Below are positions 14,248 through 26,770 of a stretch of 64,000 bases of DNA, in pieces. The DNA lies in NCBI RefSeq assembly GCF_900115545.1, contig NZ_FOWV01000003.1, positions 248,001-312,000 of the forward strand. Direction: 5' to 3'. Under the pieces are notes generated by a model. The model saw only the letters and a program-made list of their open reading frames with translations. It made no database searches and was not told the DNA's origin. Positions within the stretch are counted from its first letter, which is position 1. Every line of letters starts with the position of its first letter. The stretch is from Ralstonia sp. NFACC01. GTDB lineage: Bacteria > Pseudomonadota > Gammaproteobacteria > Burkholderiales > Burkholderiaceae. Position numbers and translations under genes: made by a program.

Positions 14248-16221
14248 TCAATGCAGCTGACGGTAGATTTCTTCGGCCAGGGTCTGCGAGATACCTTCCA
14301 CCGTGGCGAGTTCGGCGACGCTCGCTGCCAGCACACCACGCAGGCCGCCGAAGCGCGCCAGCAACCGCTGCCGGCGCTTGGCGCCGATGCCTTCGATCTC
14401 TTCCAGCCTCGACGTATTGCGCGCCTTGGCCCGCTTGGCACGCATGCCGGTGATGGCAAAGCGGTGCGCTTCATCTCGAATCTGCGCGACAAGCATCAGT
14501 GCAGCGCTGCCCTGACCTAACTCCAGTGACGGGCGACCATCGGCAAAGATGAGCGTTTCCAGGCCGACCTTGCGCCCCTCGCCCTTGGCCACGCCGACGA
14601 GCAACCCAATATCCAGCCCAAGCTCCTCAAAGACCTGGCGCGCGACTTCCACCTGTCCCTTGCCGCCGTCGATCAGCACAATGCTTGGCATGTTGGGGGT
14701 GTCTTCGCCAGCCTGCTCGACGATCTTCTGGTAGCGGCGCGTGAGGACTTGCCGCATGGCCGCGTAGTCGTCGCCCGGAGTGATGTCCTGGATGTTATAG
14801 CGGCGGTATTCGCTGTTTTGCATGGCGTGGCTGTGAAAGACCACGCACGAGGCCTGCGTGGCTTCGCCGGCGGTGTGGCTGATGTCAAAGCACTCGACCC
14901 GCAGCGCGGCGAGGTCTTCGAGATCAATGCCGATGGTCTCGGCCAGCGCAAGTGTGCGGGCCTGCTGGCTGCCTTGCTCGGAAAGGCGACGCATCAGCGA
15001 CAGCTCGGCACCCTTCTCCGCCATCTCCAGCCACGCGCGGCGCCCGCCCTGCGGCTGACGCACAACCGAAACGCGGCGCCCGGCCTGCTCGGCCAGCGCG
15101 TCGATCAACTCGGTTGCGTGAATCTGATGGCTGACCACCAGCACCGGCGGCACAAACTGATCGAGATAGTGCTGCGCGACGAAGGCTTCGAGGATGTCGC
15201 TGGCCATGCGTTCGGCATCGCGTGATGTTTCTGCCGCAGTCTCACCATCGGCTTCCACATCCACGCCGACAATGGCGGCGCCCTCTTCAACATGCGTAGG
15301 GAAGTAAGCTTTGTCACCCAGATGGCGCCCGCCGCGCACCATCGCGAGGTTCACGCACGCGTGGCCGCCCTTGATGGCAACCGCCAGGATGTCGATGTCG
15401 CTGGCGTGGCCCACCTCCTCCACCGACTGCTGCTTGAGCACCGTCGACAATGCGCCGATCTGGTCGCGCACGATGGCGGCCTGCTCGAACTCCAGCGATT
15501 CAGCGTAGCGCTGCATCTTGTCCTGCAACGTCTGCATGACCTCGTCCTGCCGGCCCTGCAGGAAACCGGCGGCGTTGGCGACGTCACGCGCGTAATCCTC
15601 TGCGCTGATCGCCTGCACGCACGGGCCGCTGCAGCGATGGATCTGATGCAGCAGGCAGGGCCGCGTCCGGTTGTTGAAGACGGTGTCTTCGCACGTGCGG
15701 AGCTGGAACACCTTCTGCAGAATCTGCATGCTCTCACGCACCGCATGCGCACTCGGGAATGGGCCGAAATACTGATGCCTGCGATCGGTCGCGCCGCGGT
15801 AATACGCCATGCGCGGATACGCGTGCTGCGTGAGCTTCAGATACGGATACGACTTGTCGTCGCGAAACAGGATGTTGTAGCGGGGCGCCAGCGCTTTGAT
15901 GAGGTTGTTCTCGAGCAGTAGCGCTTCGGCCTCGCTGCGCACGACCGTGGTGTCGATGCGCGCGATCTTCGCCACCATCATCGCGATGCGCGGCGAAAGC
16001 AGCGTTTTGTTGAAGTAGCTCGACACGCGCTTCTTGAGGTCGCGTGCCTTGCCCACATAGAGCACGTTGCCCTGCGCATCAAAGTAGCGATACACGCCCG
16101 GCAGGTTCGGCAAGCGCGCGATATGCGCTTTCGCGTCGAATTCGGGCACGTTCGCGGGCGCGCAGGGCTCGACGCTCTCGGGCGTCTCGGGGGGCTGGGG
16201 TTGCGTGGGGTCGGACGACAT
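14248..16221 (-). CDS. uvrC: Excinuclease ABC subunit C
   Basis: UvrC makes both incisions flanking a lesion in nucleotide-excision repair, acting with UvrB. The 657-residue protein has the N-terminal GIY-YIG nuclease domain ([19 protein letters not shown]), a four-cysteine region ([21 protein letters not shown] is split over this area), a UVR motif that contacts UvrB (near residues 210-245), the RNase H-like C-terminal nuclease ([29 protein letters not shown]) and tandem helix-hairpin-helix motifs at the end. An insertion with acidic residues ([19 protein letters not shown]) lengthens it slightly relative to E. coli. It precedes pgsA by about 67 bp. Confidence 0.96.
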   Translation of the reverse strand: MSSDPTQPQPPETPESVEPCAPANVPEFDAKAHIARLPNLPGVYRYFDAQGNVLYVGKARDLKKRVSSYFNKTLLSPRIAMMVAKIARIDTTVVRSEAEALLLENNLIKALAPRYNILFRDDKSYPYLKLTQHAYPRMAYYRGATDRRHQYFGPFPSAHAVRESMQILQKVFQLRTCEDTVFNNRTRPCLLHQIHRCSGPCVQAISAEDYARDVANAAGFLQGRQDEVMQTLQDKMQRYAESLEFEQAAIVRDQIGALSTVLKQQSVEEVGHASDIDILAVAIKGGHACVNLAMVRGGRHLGDKAYFPTHVEEGAAIVGVDVEADGETAAETSRDAERMASDILEAFVAQHYLDQFVPPVLVVSHQIHATELIDALAEQAGRRVSVVRQPQGGRRAWLEMAEKGAELSLMRRLSEQGSQQARTLALAETIGIDLEDLAALRVECFDISHTAGEATQASCVVFHSHAMQNSEYRRYNIQDITPGDDYAAMRQVLTRRYQKIVEQAGEDTPNMPSIVLIDGGKGQVEVARQVFEELGLDIGLLVGVAKGEGRKVGLETLIFADGRPSLELGQGSAALMLVAQIRDEAHRFAITGMRAKRAKARNTSRLEEIEGIGAKRRQRLLARFGGLRGVLAASVAELATVEGISQTLAEEIYRQLH

Positions 16222-16313
16222 GGCGTTCGCTGGGTCAGAGGCCGTCAGTGTAGAACAAGCTGCCGACTACAATGTCGGCCCGCTCCTCTTCGTTGCCCGA
16301 CTCGCCTTCCTGC

Positions 16314-17507
16314 ATGCGCACCATCACATCCTGGGATCTCTTTTGCCGCGTCGTCGACAATTACGGGGACATCGGCGTCTGCTGGCGCCTGGCCCGTCAG
16401 CTTGTACAAGAGCACGGCCACACCGTCCGCCTGTGGGTCGACGATCTCCGCTCGTTCGAAAAGATCTGCCCCGCTGTTGACGCAAAGGCCGAGGCGCAGC
16501 GCGTCTCGGGCGTAGATATTCGCCACTGGGCTGACGATGCGCAGGTCGCCAGCCTGCTCGCTGCGGATGCACACCCCGCGCTGCATGACGTGGTGGTCGG
16601 CGCCTTCGCATGCGCCGTCCCTGAGCCCATGCTGACGCTCATGGCCGAGCGGGCATCCCAAGGATCGGCGCCGGTCTGGATCAACCTCGAATACCTGAGC
16701 GCCGAAAACTGGGTGGCCGAGCACCACGCGATGCAGTCGCCACATATGCGGTTGCCGCTGGTCAAACATTTCTTCTTCCCCGGCTTTGCACGCAACACCG
16801 GCGGCGTACTGCGGGAATCGCATCTTGGCGCCCAACGCAAGACGTTCGAGGCAAGCCCCGCCGCCCACCAGGCGTTGTGGCACCGCCTCGGCGTCGACGA
16901 CCTGATGCGCGACAGCCCTGACGCCCTGCGAGTGAGCCTGTTCGCCTATGCCAACCCGGCGCTGCCAACGCTGGTCGCTCAGTGGGCAGCAGCGCCACAG
17001 CCGGTCATCTGCCTAGTTCCAGAGGGCTTGGCTGCCAGGCAAATCGCCGAGCTTTTGAGTGACGGCAGTGGCGCCCAGACAGGCGCGCGGTGGACGCGCG
17101 GCAACCTGAGCGTAGCCGTCGTGCCATTCGTGCCACAGGAGCATTACGACCCGCTCCTCTGGGCTTGCGATATCAACTTCGTGCGCGGAGAAGACTCATT
17201 CGTGCGCGCCCAATGGGCGCTGAAGCCTTTTGTTTGGCACATCTACCCTCAAAGCGACGACGTGCACCTCACGAAGCTGGACGCCTTTCTGGCGCGCTAT
17301 ACCGCCGCTCTGGCAGAGGCTGACGCCAAGGCGCTCATTGCTTTCTGGCACGCCTGGAATGGTGCGCCGGCGTCACTCAACTGGGCGGACTTTGCGGGCA
17401 CCGCGGAGCGCCTGCGCGTACGAGCCGTCACGTGGGAGCAAAGCTTGATGCAACTAGGCGATCTCGCCGCGAATTTGGTGGCTTTTTGCGAAAAACAGGT
17501 AAAATAG
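16314..17507 (+). CDS. earP: Protein-arginine rhamnosyltransferase, EF-P specific
   Basis: EarP moves rhamnose from dTDP-rhamnose to a conserved arginine of elongation factor P, which EF-P needs to rescue ribosomes stalled at polyprolines. ATG 16314 (MRTITSWDLFCRVVDNYGDIG) gives 397 residues, close to the family length; an upstream ATG at 16272 would add 14 unlikely residues. Family motifs are seen: the N-terminal FCRVVDNYGDIGVCWRLARQL, and the C-terminal nucleotide-sugar site with DINFVRGEDSFVRAQWALKPFVWHIYPQ. The fold is a GT-B glycosyltransferase (DUF2331). It lies directly ahead of efp on the same strand. Confidence 0.95.
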   Translation: MRTITSWDLFCRVVDNYGDIGVCWRLARQLVQEHGHTVRLWVDDLRSFEKICPAVDAKAEAQRVSGVDIRHWADDAQVASLLAADAHPALHDVVVGAFACAVPEPMLTLMAERASQGSAPVWINLEYLSAENWVAEHHAMQSPHMRLPLVKHFFFPGFARNTGGVLRESHLGAQRKTFEASPAAHQALWHRLGVDDLMRDSPDALRVSLFAYANPALPTLVAQWAAAPQPVICLVPEGLAARQIAELLSDGSGAQTGARWTRGNLSVAVVPFVPQEHYDPLLWACDINFVRGEDSFVRAQWALKPFVWHIYPQSDDVHLTKLDAFLARYTAALAEADAKALIAFWHAWNGAPASLNWADFAGTAERLRVRAVTWEQSLMQLGDLAANLVAFCEKQVK

Positions 17508-17623
17508 CGGGCTGATCTGTATGCGACCCCCGGCTCTGACCTGGTTCGCGCGGCCCGGAGGGTATCGCGCGGTGCTTCGTTGCTTGGCGCGCATCGAACC
17601 CTCTTACTCTCAGGAAATGTGAA

Positions 17624-18199
17624 ATGGCTTTGAAAATCGCGCAGGAACTCCGCGCTGGCAACGTGTTCATGATCGGCAACGACGCAATGGTCGTTCTCAA
17701 GACCGAGTACAGCCGTTCGGGCCGTTCGGGCGCCGTCGTCAAGATGAAGTACAAGAACCTGCTGACGGGTGCAGGCGGCGAATCGGTGTTCAACGCCGAC
17801 GACAAGATGGACCAAGTCATCCTCGAGAAGAAGGAAGCCGAGTACTCCTACTTCGACGGCACGATGTACGTGTTCATGGACCCGGTCACCTATGAACAGT
17901 ACAACGTTGAGCCTGCGGCCATGGGCAGCGCGCTGAACTACCTGCAAGACGGCATGAAGGTCGAGGTGACGTTCTACAACGAGAACGCTATCTCGGTGGA
18001 ACTGCCGACGACGGTCGTTCGCGAAATCGTCTACACCGAACCGGCCGTCAAGGGCGACACGTCGTCGGGCAAGGTTCTGAAGGCGGCTCGCATCAACGAC
18101 AACGAAGAATTCACGATCATGGTCCCGCTGTTCTGCAACATCGGCGAGAAGATCGAAATCGACACGCGCACCGACGAGTACCGCAGCCGCGCCAAGTAA
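17624..18199 (+). CDS. efp: Elongation factor P, arginine-rhamnosylated type
   Basis: EF-P enters the E site of stalled ribosomes and speeds peptide bond formation at consecutive prolines. The 191-residue protein has the three OB-like beta-barrel domains of the family. The tip loop reads [14 protein letters not shown], with R34 where the EarP-modified arginine (R32 in Pseudomonas) belongs; lysine would be expected in the EpmA-type. This agrees with earP lying 116 bp upstream. AGGA about 10 bp ahead of ATG is a good ribosome binding site. A TAAAAT box at 17501-17506, inside the earP end, could be a -10. A strong terminator follows. Confidence 0.97.
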   Translation: MALKIAQELRAGNVFMIGNDAMVVLKTEYSRSGRSGAVVKMKYKNLLTGAGGESVFNADDKMDQVILEKKEAEYSYFDGTMYVFMDPVTYEQYNVEPAAMGSALNYLQDGMKVEVTFYNENAISVELPTTVVREIVYTEPAVKGDTSSGKVLKAARINDNEEFTIMVPLFCNIGEKIEIDTRTDEYRSRAK

Positions 18200-18220
18200 G
18201 CTGGCGTCGCAGCAAGAAGA

Positions 18221-18248
18221 AAGGCTCCCTCGGGAGCCTTTTCTTTTT
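18221..18248 (+). terminator. Rho-independent terminator of efp
   Basis: AAGGCTCCC (18221-18229) and GGGAGCCTT (18232-18240) form a 9-bp stem with a tight loop, followed by TTCTTTTT. It lies 21 bp behind the efp stop and also stands between convergent efp and nagZ. Confidence 0.88.
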
Positions 18249-18274
18249 CGAGCAGACTTCTTGGCGTTTCGAGG

Positions 18275-19324
18275 CTACTTGATGAGTTTTGCCTCGCGTA
18301 ACGTACGCAGCGCCTGCTTATAAGCCGATTGTTGCTGCAGCTTCGCCCAGTCCTTCACGGCGCGACCGCCAAACAACCGCCGCACGCGCCGCTGCGACGC
18401 CTTGCCCATCGGCACATCCAATTCGCCAAGCAGTTGATCGGCCTTTTCCGGTGCATTGCAGATCAGCACCATGTCGCAGCCGGCCGTGAGCGCCGCTCGC
18501 GCACCGTCGACGACCGTGCCAGCAACGCTCGCGCCCTCCATGCTCAGGTCATCGCTGAAGATCACGCCGTCAAAGTTGAAATGCGCCCGCAGCATGTCCT
18601 GCAGCCAGAAGCGAGAGAAGCCCGCCGGATTCGGATCGACCGCCGAATAAATCACGTGTGCCGGCATCACCGACTGCAGGCCGATTCCCATCCAGCCGTA
18701 GGGCTGCGCGTCGTCTGCGAGGATGGCCTCCAGCGGGCGCTCGTCCACCGGCACGGCGATGTGCGAATCGGCCTGGACGTAGCCGTGGCCGGGGAAATGC
18801 TTGCCGCAATTGGACATGCCGGCCAGGCGCAAGCCCAGCGTCAGATGGTTGGCGAGCATCGTGACCACGCGCGGGTCGCGATGGAACGCGCGATCGCCGA
18901 TCACGCTGCTGCTGCCGTAGTCCAGATCGAGCACGGGCGTGAAGCTGAGGTCGATATCGCACGCGCGCAGTTCAGCGGCCAGCACATAGCCGCAAGCGGT
19001 GGCAGCGCGCGTGGCGGCCAGCACGTCGGTGTCCCAAAGCTTGCCCAGCGCCCCCATGGCCGGCAGGTGCGTAAAACCGTCGGTCTTGGCGCGTTGCACG
19101 CGACCGCCTTCGTGGTCGATGCAAATGAGCACGTCGTTGCGAATCGCGCGAATGGCCTGCGTAAGCGCCGTCAATTGCGCGCGCGATTCAAAGTTGCGCG
19201 CAAACAGGATCACACCGCCCGTCAACGGATGGGCAATGCGCCGAACATCGTCGGGGCCCAGTTCCAGGCCGGCAACATCCAGAACGATCGGGCCGGGGCG
19301 CTTCTGTTTCTTGGTTTGAGTCAT
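18275..19324 (-). CDS. nagZ: Beta-N-acetylhexosaminidase
   Basis: NagZ is a cytoplasmic GH3 enzyme that removes N-acetylglucosamine from anhydromuropeptides in peptidoglycan recycling; its product signals AmpC induction in some species. The 349-residue protein has [23 protein letters not shown], the GH3 signature [14 protein letters not shown] with its catalytic histidine, and the nucleophile Asp in FSDDLSMEG. Start ATG 19324 shares 4 bp with the acpS stop, so the two are translationally coupled. It is the last gene of the long minus-strand run. Confidence 0.95.
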   Translation of the reverse strand: MTQTKKQKRPGPIVLDVAGLELGPDDVRRIAHPLTGGVILFARNFESRAQLTALTQAIRAIRNDVLICIDHEGGRVQRAKTDGFTHLPAMGALGKLWDTDVLAATRAATACGYVLAAELRACDIDLSFTPVLDLDYGSSSVIGDRAFHRDPRVVTMLANHLTLGLRLAGMSNCGKHFPGHGYVQADSHIAVPVDERPLEAILADDAQPYGWMGIGLQSVMPAHVIYSAVDPNPAGFSRFWLQDMLRAHFNFDGVIFSDDLSMEGASVAGTVVDGARAALTAGCDMVLICNAPEKADQLLGELDVPMGKASQRRVRRLFGGRAVKDWAKLQQQSAYKQALRTLREAKLIK

Positions 19325-19764
19325 GCGGAGGATTTCGTTTGCAACTCGGCGACGGCGAAGGCAACTGCGTAGTCGCGCTCGTCCGTCACACTGATCTGGA
19401 TATGAAGGCTGTGCTGCGCAATCCAGTCGGCCAATTCGCCGCTGTAGCGCACCACAGGTTGGCCGGACGGCAAATTTAGCGTCTGTACCGCACGCCATGT
19501 CATCGGCCAGCGCATGCCGAGTCCGATGGCCTTGGACACGGCTTCCTTGGCGGCAAAGCGCGTGGCAAGAAACGCGAGGCCACGCCGCTCGGAGCGAGCC
19601 TTGCGGGCATGATAGACACGCAGCTCATCAGGCCCAAGCACCTTCTCGGCAAAGCGGCCGTTGGTCCGCTGCATCACGCCTTCGACGCGCTCGATCTGGA
19701 TGATGTCGGTGCCGATGCCGTAAATCGCACCGGACGCTGAGGTGGCTGCGGCCCGTTCGTTCAT
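19321..19764 (-). CDS. acpS: Holo-[acyl-carrier-protein] synthase
   Basis: AcpS moves the 4'-phosphopantetheine arm of CoA to the serine of ACP, the substrate for the fatty-acid enzymes encoded about 13 kb upstream in the same run. The 147-residue protein has [12 protein letters not shown] with the magnesium-binding Asp and [13 protein letters not shown] with the second metal-binding Glu. The first 13 residues are variable; an internal start is possible but overlap with pdxJ by 4 bp supports the chosen one. Coupled to pdxJ upstream and nagZ downstream. Confidence 0.95.
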   Translation of the reverse strand: MNERAAATSASGAIYGIGTDIIQIERVEGVMQRTNGRFAEKVLGPDELRVYHARKARSERRGLAFLATRFAAKEAVSKAIGLGMRWPMTWRAVQTLNLPSGQPVVRYSGELADWIAQHSLHIQISVTDERDYAVAFAVAELQTKSSA

Positions 19765-20552
19765 ACAGGCAGGCCCGGGTGTGCGGCGGCCGGCGTCGTG
19801 GACGACAACCGTGCCGCAACCATGATCGCCTTCATCTCGCGCACCGCGTTCTGCCAGCCGGCAAACACCGCATGCGCAACGACGGCGTGGCCGATGTTGA
19901 GTTCGTGAATGCCTGCGATGGCGGCAATCGGCTGCACGTTCGTGTAGTGGAGACCGTGGCCCGCATTCACGCGCACGCCCCAGCGGATGCCCTCTTCCAC
20001 CGCGGTTTCGATGCGGACAAGTTCTGCCCGCAACTCGGCATCGTCTGTCGCTTCGGCATAGCGGCCCGTGTGCAGTTCGATGACGGGGGCGCCGGCAGCT
20101 GCAGCGGCCTCGATCTGCGCCGCATCCGGATCGATGAACAGCGACACGCGAATGCCCGCATCGGCCAGTTGCTTACAAGCGGCCTGCACCTTGGCAAAAC
20201 CACCCACCACGTCCAGCCCGCCTTCGGTGGTCACTTCCTGACGGCGCTCGGGCACGAGGCAGACATCCTGCGGGCCGACGTCGCACGCGATGTCGAGCAT
20301 CTCCTGCGTGACCGCGCACTCCAGATTCATGCGCGTGCGCAGCTGCGGTCGCAGCGCGCGCACATCGGCGTCCTTGATGTGGCGGCGATCTTCGCGCAGG
20401 TGCAAGGTGATGAGATCGGCGCCGGCTTCTTCAGCCAGCAGCGCCGCAGCGATCGGGTCCGGATACGTGGTGCCGCGCGCGTTGCGCAGCGTGGCGACGT
20501 GGTCGATGTTGATGCCCAGGTCGATGATTCCCGGCGAGGCATGAAAGATCAT
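19761..20552 (-). CDS. pdxJ: Pyridoxine 5'-phosphate synthase
   Basis: PdxJ condenses 3-amino-2-oxopropyl phosphate with 1-deoxyxylulose 5-phosphate to give pyridoxine phosphate in the DXP-dependent vitamin B6 pathway. The 263-residue TIM barrel shows [32 protein letters not shown], and the C-terminal [11 protein letters not shown] and [14 protein letters not shown] motifs. Starts and stops overlap by 4 bp with recO upstream and acpS downstream, the usual recO-pdxJ-acpS operon. Confidence 0.97.
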   Translation of the reverse strand: MIFHASPGIIDLGINIDHVATLRNARGTTYPDPIAAALLAEEAGADLITLHLREDRRHIKDADVRALRPQLRTRMNLECAVTQEMLDIACDVGPQDVCLVPERRQEVTTEGGLDVVGGFAKVQAACKQLADAGIRVSLFIDPDAAQIEAAAAAGAPVIELHTGRYAEATDDAELRAELVRIETAVEEGIRWGVRVNAGHGLHYTNVQPIAAIAGIHELNIGHAVVAHAVFAGWQNAVREMKAIMVAARLSSTTPAAAHPGLPV

Positions 20553-21370
20553 AGTTTCTGCAAGTCGATCAGGATCTGGCGCGTCGAAAGCGGCGTGCCG
20601 TGCAAATGATAATGCAGCAGGAAACGCATCAGGCTGCGGCTTTGCTGCGCGGTCGTTGGGCGAGAAGCGTAATCGTCGTGTTCCATGTCGATCAGCGTCT
20701 GGCCCCGCAAAACAGGCCAGGACGACGGATCACTCGGCAGCGTCCGCCGGATGCCGCGCTCTGGGTGATAGACGTATTCGGCGTCGGCTTGCACCGGCTC
20801 CCCGTCGATGCAGCGGTCGAGCCGCGCAGCGAAGCCAGTCTCACGTAGCAACACACGTTCGAACGCGCGTAGCGTGAAGGCCGCGGGTTCACCATGAGCA
20901 AGCTTGTTGAGTGTTTCGACGTAATGCGCGAACAGCACCGGGTGGCCATCTTCGCGGGCGACGAACTTGACAAGCAGTTCGTTCAGATAGAAACCGGATA
21001 GCAGCCCCTCCCCGCCCAGTGGCAGCATGCCGCCGACCCACTCGGCGCGGGTCAGCGTACGCACATCACCGCGCCCGCTCCAGGAAAGCGACAGCGGCTG
21101 GAACGTCTGCAGCACCGCGCGCAGGGCCGAATGCGGTCGCTTGGCCCCCTTGGCGACCAGCGCCATGCGCCCGTAGTCCGGCGTGAATACGTCGATGATG
21201 AGGCTGGTTTCCCGATACGGATAACTGTGCAGCACGAAGGCCGGCTGCGCAGCAACGCGTGTTTCGGAACGCCCGGCAGGAAAGCTCTTGCGCGGCGCGG
21301 CGCCGGCTACGCTTTCCTCGGCGAGCCATTCCGCGGCCTCGTCCGGAATCGGATCGGATCGTCCCGCCAT
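20549..21370 (-). CDS. recO: DNA repair protein RecO
   Basis: RecO loads RecA on SSB-coated gaps together with RecR. ATG 21370 ([11 protein letters not shown]) gives 273 residues; the open frame upstream is a shadow of era. After a variable head of about 45 residues comes the OB fold ([35 protein letters not shown]), followed by the helical domain ([22 protein letters not shown]). As in many beta-proteobacteria the zinc-binding cysteines of other RecO proteins are not evident. It is 31 bp behind era and overlaps pdxJ by 4 bp. A start near VLHSYP would be shorter than the family norm. Confidence 0.92.
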   Translation of the reverse strand: MAGRSDPIPDEAAEWLAEESVAGAAPRKSFPAGRSETRVAAQPAFVLHSYPYRETSLIIDVFTPDYGRMALVAKGAKRPHSALRAVLQTFQPLSLSWSGRGDVRTLTRAEWVGGMLPLGGEGLLSGFYLNELLVKFVAREDGHPVLFAHYVETLNKLAHGEPAAFTLRAFERVLLRETGFAARLDRCIDGEPVQADAEYVYHPERGIRRTLPSDPSSWPVLRGQTLIDMEHDDYASRPTTAQQSRSLMRFLLHYHLHGTPLSTRQILIDLQKL

Positions 21371-21401
21371 CGAGCGTGTGTAGAGTGGCCCGGCTGAGTG
21401 G

Positions 21402-22340
21402 TTACTCGTAGCCGTAGGCGCGCAGGCCGGCTTCGTTGTCGGCCCAACCGCTCTTGACCTTGATCCAGACCTCCAGATACACCTTGCCGTCGAACAGTTT
21501 TTCCATGTCCATGCGGGCTTCGGTAGAGATCTGCTTGAGCTTGGCGCCCTTCGCACCAATGATCATTGCCTTGTGCGCGTCGCGGTCGACCAGAATGGTC
21601 ACGAATACGCGGCGCAGGCGGCCTTCGGTCTCGAATTTGTCGACGATGACGGTGCTGGAATACGGCAATTCGTCGCCGGTCCAGCGGAAGACCTTCTCGC
21701 GAACAATTTCTGCGGCCAGGAAGCGCTCGCTGCGATCGGTCAGCGCTTCCGGGTCGTACATCGGTTCGCCTTCTGGCAGATACGGGCGCACGATGCCGAG
21801 CAAGCGGTCGATGTCGTCGCGGTTCTTCGCCGACATCGGCACGATTTCGGCAAACGGAAACACCTGTGCCATGTCCTGCAGGAACACGGCGACCATCTCG
21901 GCGCGCGTGTACGCGTCGAGCCTGTCGACCTTGTTGACGATCAGGATCACGGGCGTCTCGCGCGGCAGCAGCGAGAGCACCTTCTCGTCGTCCGGGCCAT
22001 AGCGGCCGGCTTCAACCACGAACAGCACGGCATCCACTGACGTAAGCGTGGAGGTGACTGCGCGGTTCAGCGAGCGGTTCAGCGCCGTGGCGTGACGTGT
22101 CTGAAAGCCCGGCGTATCGACGAAGACGAACTGGGCGTCATCGGTCGTCTGAATGCCGGTGATGCGGTGGCGCGTGGTCTGCGCCTTGCGCGATGTGATG
22201 CTGACTTTCTGGCCCACGAGGGCGTTCATCAGCGTGGATTTGCCGACGTTCGGCCGCCCAACAATGGCGACCATGCCGCAGCGGAACCCCTCCGGCACAC
22301 CAGATTCTGGCTGCGGAGGCTGCAATGGGGTGTCGCTCAT
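21402..22340 (-). CDS. era: GTPase Era
   Basis: Era is an essential GTPase that binds the 3' end of 16S rRNA in 30S assembly. The 312-residue protein has G1 GRPNVGKST, switch and G3 DTPGFQT, G4 NKVD, G5 MSAKN, and a C-terminal KH domain with [10 protein letters not shown]. The first 17 residues are a proline-rich extension. It lies 8 bp behind rnc; rnc-era-recO is a widely conserved operon. Confidence 0.97.
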   Translation of the reverse strand: MSDTPLQPPQPESGVPEGFRCGMVAIVGRPNVGKSTLMNALVGQKVSITSRKAQTTRHRITGIQTTDDAQFVFVDTPGFQTRHATALNRSLNRAVTSTLTSVDAVLFVVEAGRYGPDDEKVLSLLPRETPVILIVNKVDRLDAYTRAEMVAVFLQDMAQVFPFAEIVPMSAKNRDDIDRLLGIVRPYLPEGEPMYDPEALTDRSERFLAAEIVREKVFRWTGDELPYSSTVIVDKFETEGRLRRVFVTILVDRDAHKAMIIGAKGAKLKQISTEARMDMEKLFDGKVYLEVWIKVKSGWADNEAGLRAYGYE

Positions 22341-22348
22341 TTACCTGA

Positions 22349-23119
22349 TTATTCCTTCAACCTGAGAGACAACTGCGGATCGGGCGGCGTAGCCTGCTTG
22401 CGCGTCTTGCCGGTACGCTCGGCGCGGCTGCGCTTGACGAGCTGCGGCACCAGGCGATGCGCTTCATCCAGAGCCAGCTTGGCCGCCGATTGTTCGGCCG
22501 CGCGCCGCGATGCCCCGCTGCCGGAGACGCGAATCTCTAGCTTCGGAATCGAGCACTCGACCTCGAATTGCTGATTATGCGCCGCGCCGTGGGTGGCAAC
22601 CACCGTATACAGCGGCAACGCAATCTTGTGACCTTGGAGGTACTCCTGCAACAGCGTCTTAGCATCCTTGCCGAGCGTGCGCGGGTCGACCTGTTCAAGG
22701 ATCGGGATATAAAGCTTGCGAATCAGCGTGCGGGCAGCATCGAAGCCGCCGTCGAGGAACACCGCCCCGAAAATCGCTTCGAGCGCATCAGCTAGGATGG
22801 AAGGCCGGCGGAAGCCACCGCTTTTCAATTCGCCTTCGCCCAAACGCAGGGCATCGGGCAGCAGCAACATCTGCGCGATCTCATACAGCGCCTGCTGCTT
22901 GACCAGATTCGCCCGTACACGCGAAAGATCACCCTCATCCAGCTTGCCAAACATGCCGTAAAGCATGTCGGCGACGGCGCAATTCAGGATTGAATCGCCA
23001 AGAAATTCCAGGCGCTCGTTGTGCATCGCGCTGTGGCTGCGATGGGTGAGCGCCTGCTGCAGCAACTCCGGTTTGCTGAAGCGGTAGCCAAGACGTTGCT
23101 GTAGTGCATCCAAACTCAT
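22349..23119 (-). CDS. rnc: Ribonuclease III
   Basis: RNase III cuts double-stranded RNA, including the 30S rRNA precursor. The 256-residue protein has the catalytic signature [11 protein letters not shown] near residue 35 and the second acidic site in [18 protein letters not shown], then a double-stranded-RNA-binding domain from about 155 to 220 ([30 protein letters not shown]). A basic tail of about 30 residues follows. It follows the DUF4845 gene after a single base. Confidence 0.97.
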   Translation of the reverse strand: MSLDALQQRLGYRFSKPELLQQALTHRSHSAMHNERLEFLGDSILNCAVADMLYGMFGKLDEGDLSRVRANLVKQQALYEIAQMLLLPDALRLGEGELKSGGFRRPSILADALEAIFGAVFLDGGFDAARTLIRKLYIPILEQVDPRTLGKDAKTLLQEYLQGHKIALPLYTVVATHGAAHNQQFEVECSIPKLEIRVSGSGASRRAAEQSAAKLALDEAHRLVPQLVKRSRAERTGKTRKQATPPDPQLSLRLKE

Positions 23120-23120
23120 G

Positions 23121-23489
23121 TCAACGCTGGGTCCCCGAATAGGTGATCACCAGACCGATGGGGCCGTACAACGGGATCTCGCGCTTGTACGAGAAACGCA
23201 CCGCCTGAATGGACCCACCGCCGTCCAGCACCTCCAGATCTTCACCCTTGATCGACGTGATGTCGTCGATCGCGGCTTGCTTGTCAAAGGCGTTAGCCAC
23301 TTCTTCGCGCGTGCTTGCACGCTCGCGTGCCTGCTTGACGGCGCGCGTGATGGCTTGGTATTCCATCAGGCTTGGGACGGACCGAATGGCCGGTAGCACA
23401 AACGTGATCAGCACAATGATGCCGATCAGGATGCCGAACATCGTAATCCCGCGCGATGGGCGTTTCAGACCGGCCTGACGAATCCGCAT
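23121..23489 (-). CDS. DUF4845 domain membrane protein
   Basis: Start at ATG 23489 ([19 protein letters not shown]), giving 122 residues. The basic N-terminus and the hydrophobic segment [17 protein letters not shown] look like a type IV pilin-type membrane anchor, followed by a small soluble periplasmic domain. DUF4845 proteins are found between lepB and rnc in many beta- and gamma-proteobacteria and have no known function; here the order is the same. The position suggests a link with export but this is only inferred. Confidence 0.85.
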   Translation of the reverse strand: MRIRQAGLKRPSRGITMFGILIGIIVLITFVLPAIRSVPSLMEYQAITRAVKQARERASTREEVANAFDKQAAIDDITSIKGEDLEVLDGGGSIQAVRFSYKREIPLYGPIGLVITYSGTQR

Positions 23490-23551
23490 TGCATTTCCCC
23501 CGTGGTGCAATTGTCGAGTTTCAATAAGAGATTTTTGCGTCACTTATCGGA

Positions 23552-24445
23552 TCAATGGAAAGCACCGATCCGCTTCAGGTCACCCAGGTTCATCCAGATG
23601 AAGAAGGCTTTCCCGACGATGTTCTTGTCCGGCACGAAACCCCAGTAACGGGAGTCCGCACTGTTGTCGCGATTATCGCCCATCATGAAATAGTGACCTG
23701 CAGGTACCTTGCAGGTGAAGCCGGTCTGATTGTAAGTGCAGTTCTCGCGGAACGGAAAATCGTCCGGGCCAGAGACATAGGCCGGGCGATCGGCGTCGTT
23801 CAGGATGTTGTGCGTGACGTTGCCGAGCGTCTCCTGATAGTGCTTCGAGTACGTCAGGCGCTCGCCATCGAGGTAATCGGACTGCGGTGCGTAGGTGGCC
23901 GGTTGGCCATTCACGGTCAGGCGCTTGTTGTCGTACTTCACCACGTCACCGGGCACGCCGATCACGCGCTTGATGTAATCCATCGACTCGTCTTTCGGAT
24001 AGCGGAAGACCATCACGTCGCCGCGTTGCGGTTGGTTCAGCTCGACGATCTTCTTGTTGACGATCGGCAAACGAATGCCATACGTGTACTTGTTGACGAG
24101 AATGAAATCGCCGATCTGCAGCGTCGGAATCATCGAGCCCGACGGAATCTTGAACGGCTCGATCACGAACGAACGCAGCAGGAACACTGCGGCGATAACC
24201 GGGAAGAAACTGGCGGTGTACTCCAGCCACCAGGGCTGGCGCAGCTTGTCCTCGGCCAGTTGCAAACGCGCGGCACCGATGTCGCCACCGCCGCCGTACT
24301 GCGCCTGCACCTGCGCACGCGCATCAAATTCAGCCAGTGCCGCGGCCGCAGCCGTCTGACGCTGGCGCTGGAACACGAGCTTGTCAGCCACCCACGCAAT
24401 GCCGGTGAGGACGACGAGAACAAACAGAATCAGGGCGAAGTTCAT
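23552..24445 (-). CDS. lepB: Signal peptidase I
   Basis: LepB cleaves signal peptides from exported proteins on the periplasmic face of the inner membrane. The 297-residue protein has two N-terminal membrane helices (1-20 and about 78-95), the catalytic serine S104 in KIPSGSMIPTL, the general base K159 in YIKRVIGVPGD, and the later box GHYFMMGDNRDNSADSRYWG. It lies 30 bp behind lepA and 62 bp ahead of DUF4845. Confidence 0.97.
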   Translation of the reverse strand: MNFALILFVLVVLTGIAWVADKLVFQRQRQTAAAAALAEFDARAQVQAQYGGGGDIGAARLQLAEDKLRQPWWLEYTASFFPVIAAVFLLRSFVIEPFKIPSGSMIPTLQIGDFILVNKYTYGIRLPIVNKKIVELNQPQRGDVMVFRYPKDESMDYIKRVIGVPGDVVKYDNKRLTVNGQPATYAPQSDYLDGERLTYSKHYQETLGNVTHNILNDADRPAYVSGPDDFPFRENCTYNQTGFTCKVPAGHYFMMGDNRDNSADSRYWGFVPDKNIVGKAFFIWMNLGDLKRIGAFH

Positions 24446-24475
24446 GGATGAGAGATCGTCCGAGCGATGTCTGGA

Positions 24476-26275
<1,800 letters not shown>

Positions 26276-26449
26276 CGAATGCGTCGAAAAGCGCCCATCC
26301 CGGGCGCGTCTGCCGGGAGCGCGAGGCGGTTCCGGCATGGCCGGCGCACATTGGCTGCGCTGGCGGGAGGTATTGGGTTCCAAGCCGAACTTGCGACACA
26401 GAAATCGTGCAATGCAAAAATCGGCGCTAACAGGCGATTTTACCGGATT

Positions 26450-26770
26450 TCAGGGGGCTTCCCGCGCCTCTTTTTGCGGCAGGGGCGCTGTGTCAGGCGC
26501 GCGCGCCGTCTGCGCTGCAAGCCATGCCTGCACGGCAGGCACATCGAGAAAGTAGTGACACAACTCCCGCACGTCTTGGGGCGAGGCTGCCGGCCCTCCG
26601 GTCATCAGTACTGGCACCAATTCGTCAAACCGCGCTTCCAGCGCCGGATCGCTGTCGACGTCCACTTCATGCAGCACAAAAGAAAAACCGCGCCGGAGCG
26701 GCTCCAGCGCGTTCTTCATGTCGTCGCACAAGTGGCAGTACGTGCGTCCGTAGAGCGTCAGCTCGATCAC
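26450..26770 (-). CDS. Glutaredoxin-family protein (DUF836)
   Basis: A 106-residue thioredoxin-fold protein with a C12-H-L-C15 redox motif near the N-terminus (LYGRTYCHLCDDM) and the cis-proline region ELVPVLM. DUF836/glutaredoxin-2-like proteins are small, poorly studied thiol proteins. It overlaps the stop of degQ/mucD by 4 bp, so it is made with the protease. The C-terminal 25 residues are low complexity. The redox role is inferred from the motif. Confidence 0.85.
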   Translation of the reverse strand: MIELTLYGRTYCHLCDDMKNALEPLRRGFSFVLHEVDVDSDPALEARFDELVPVLMTGGPAASPQDVRELCHYFLDVPAVQAWLAAQTARAPDTAPLPQKEAREAP

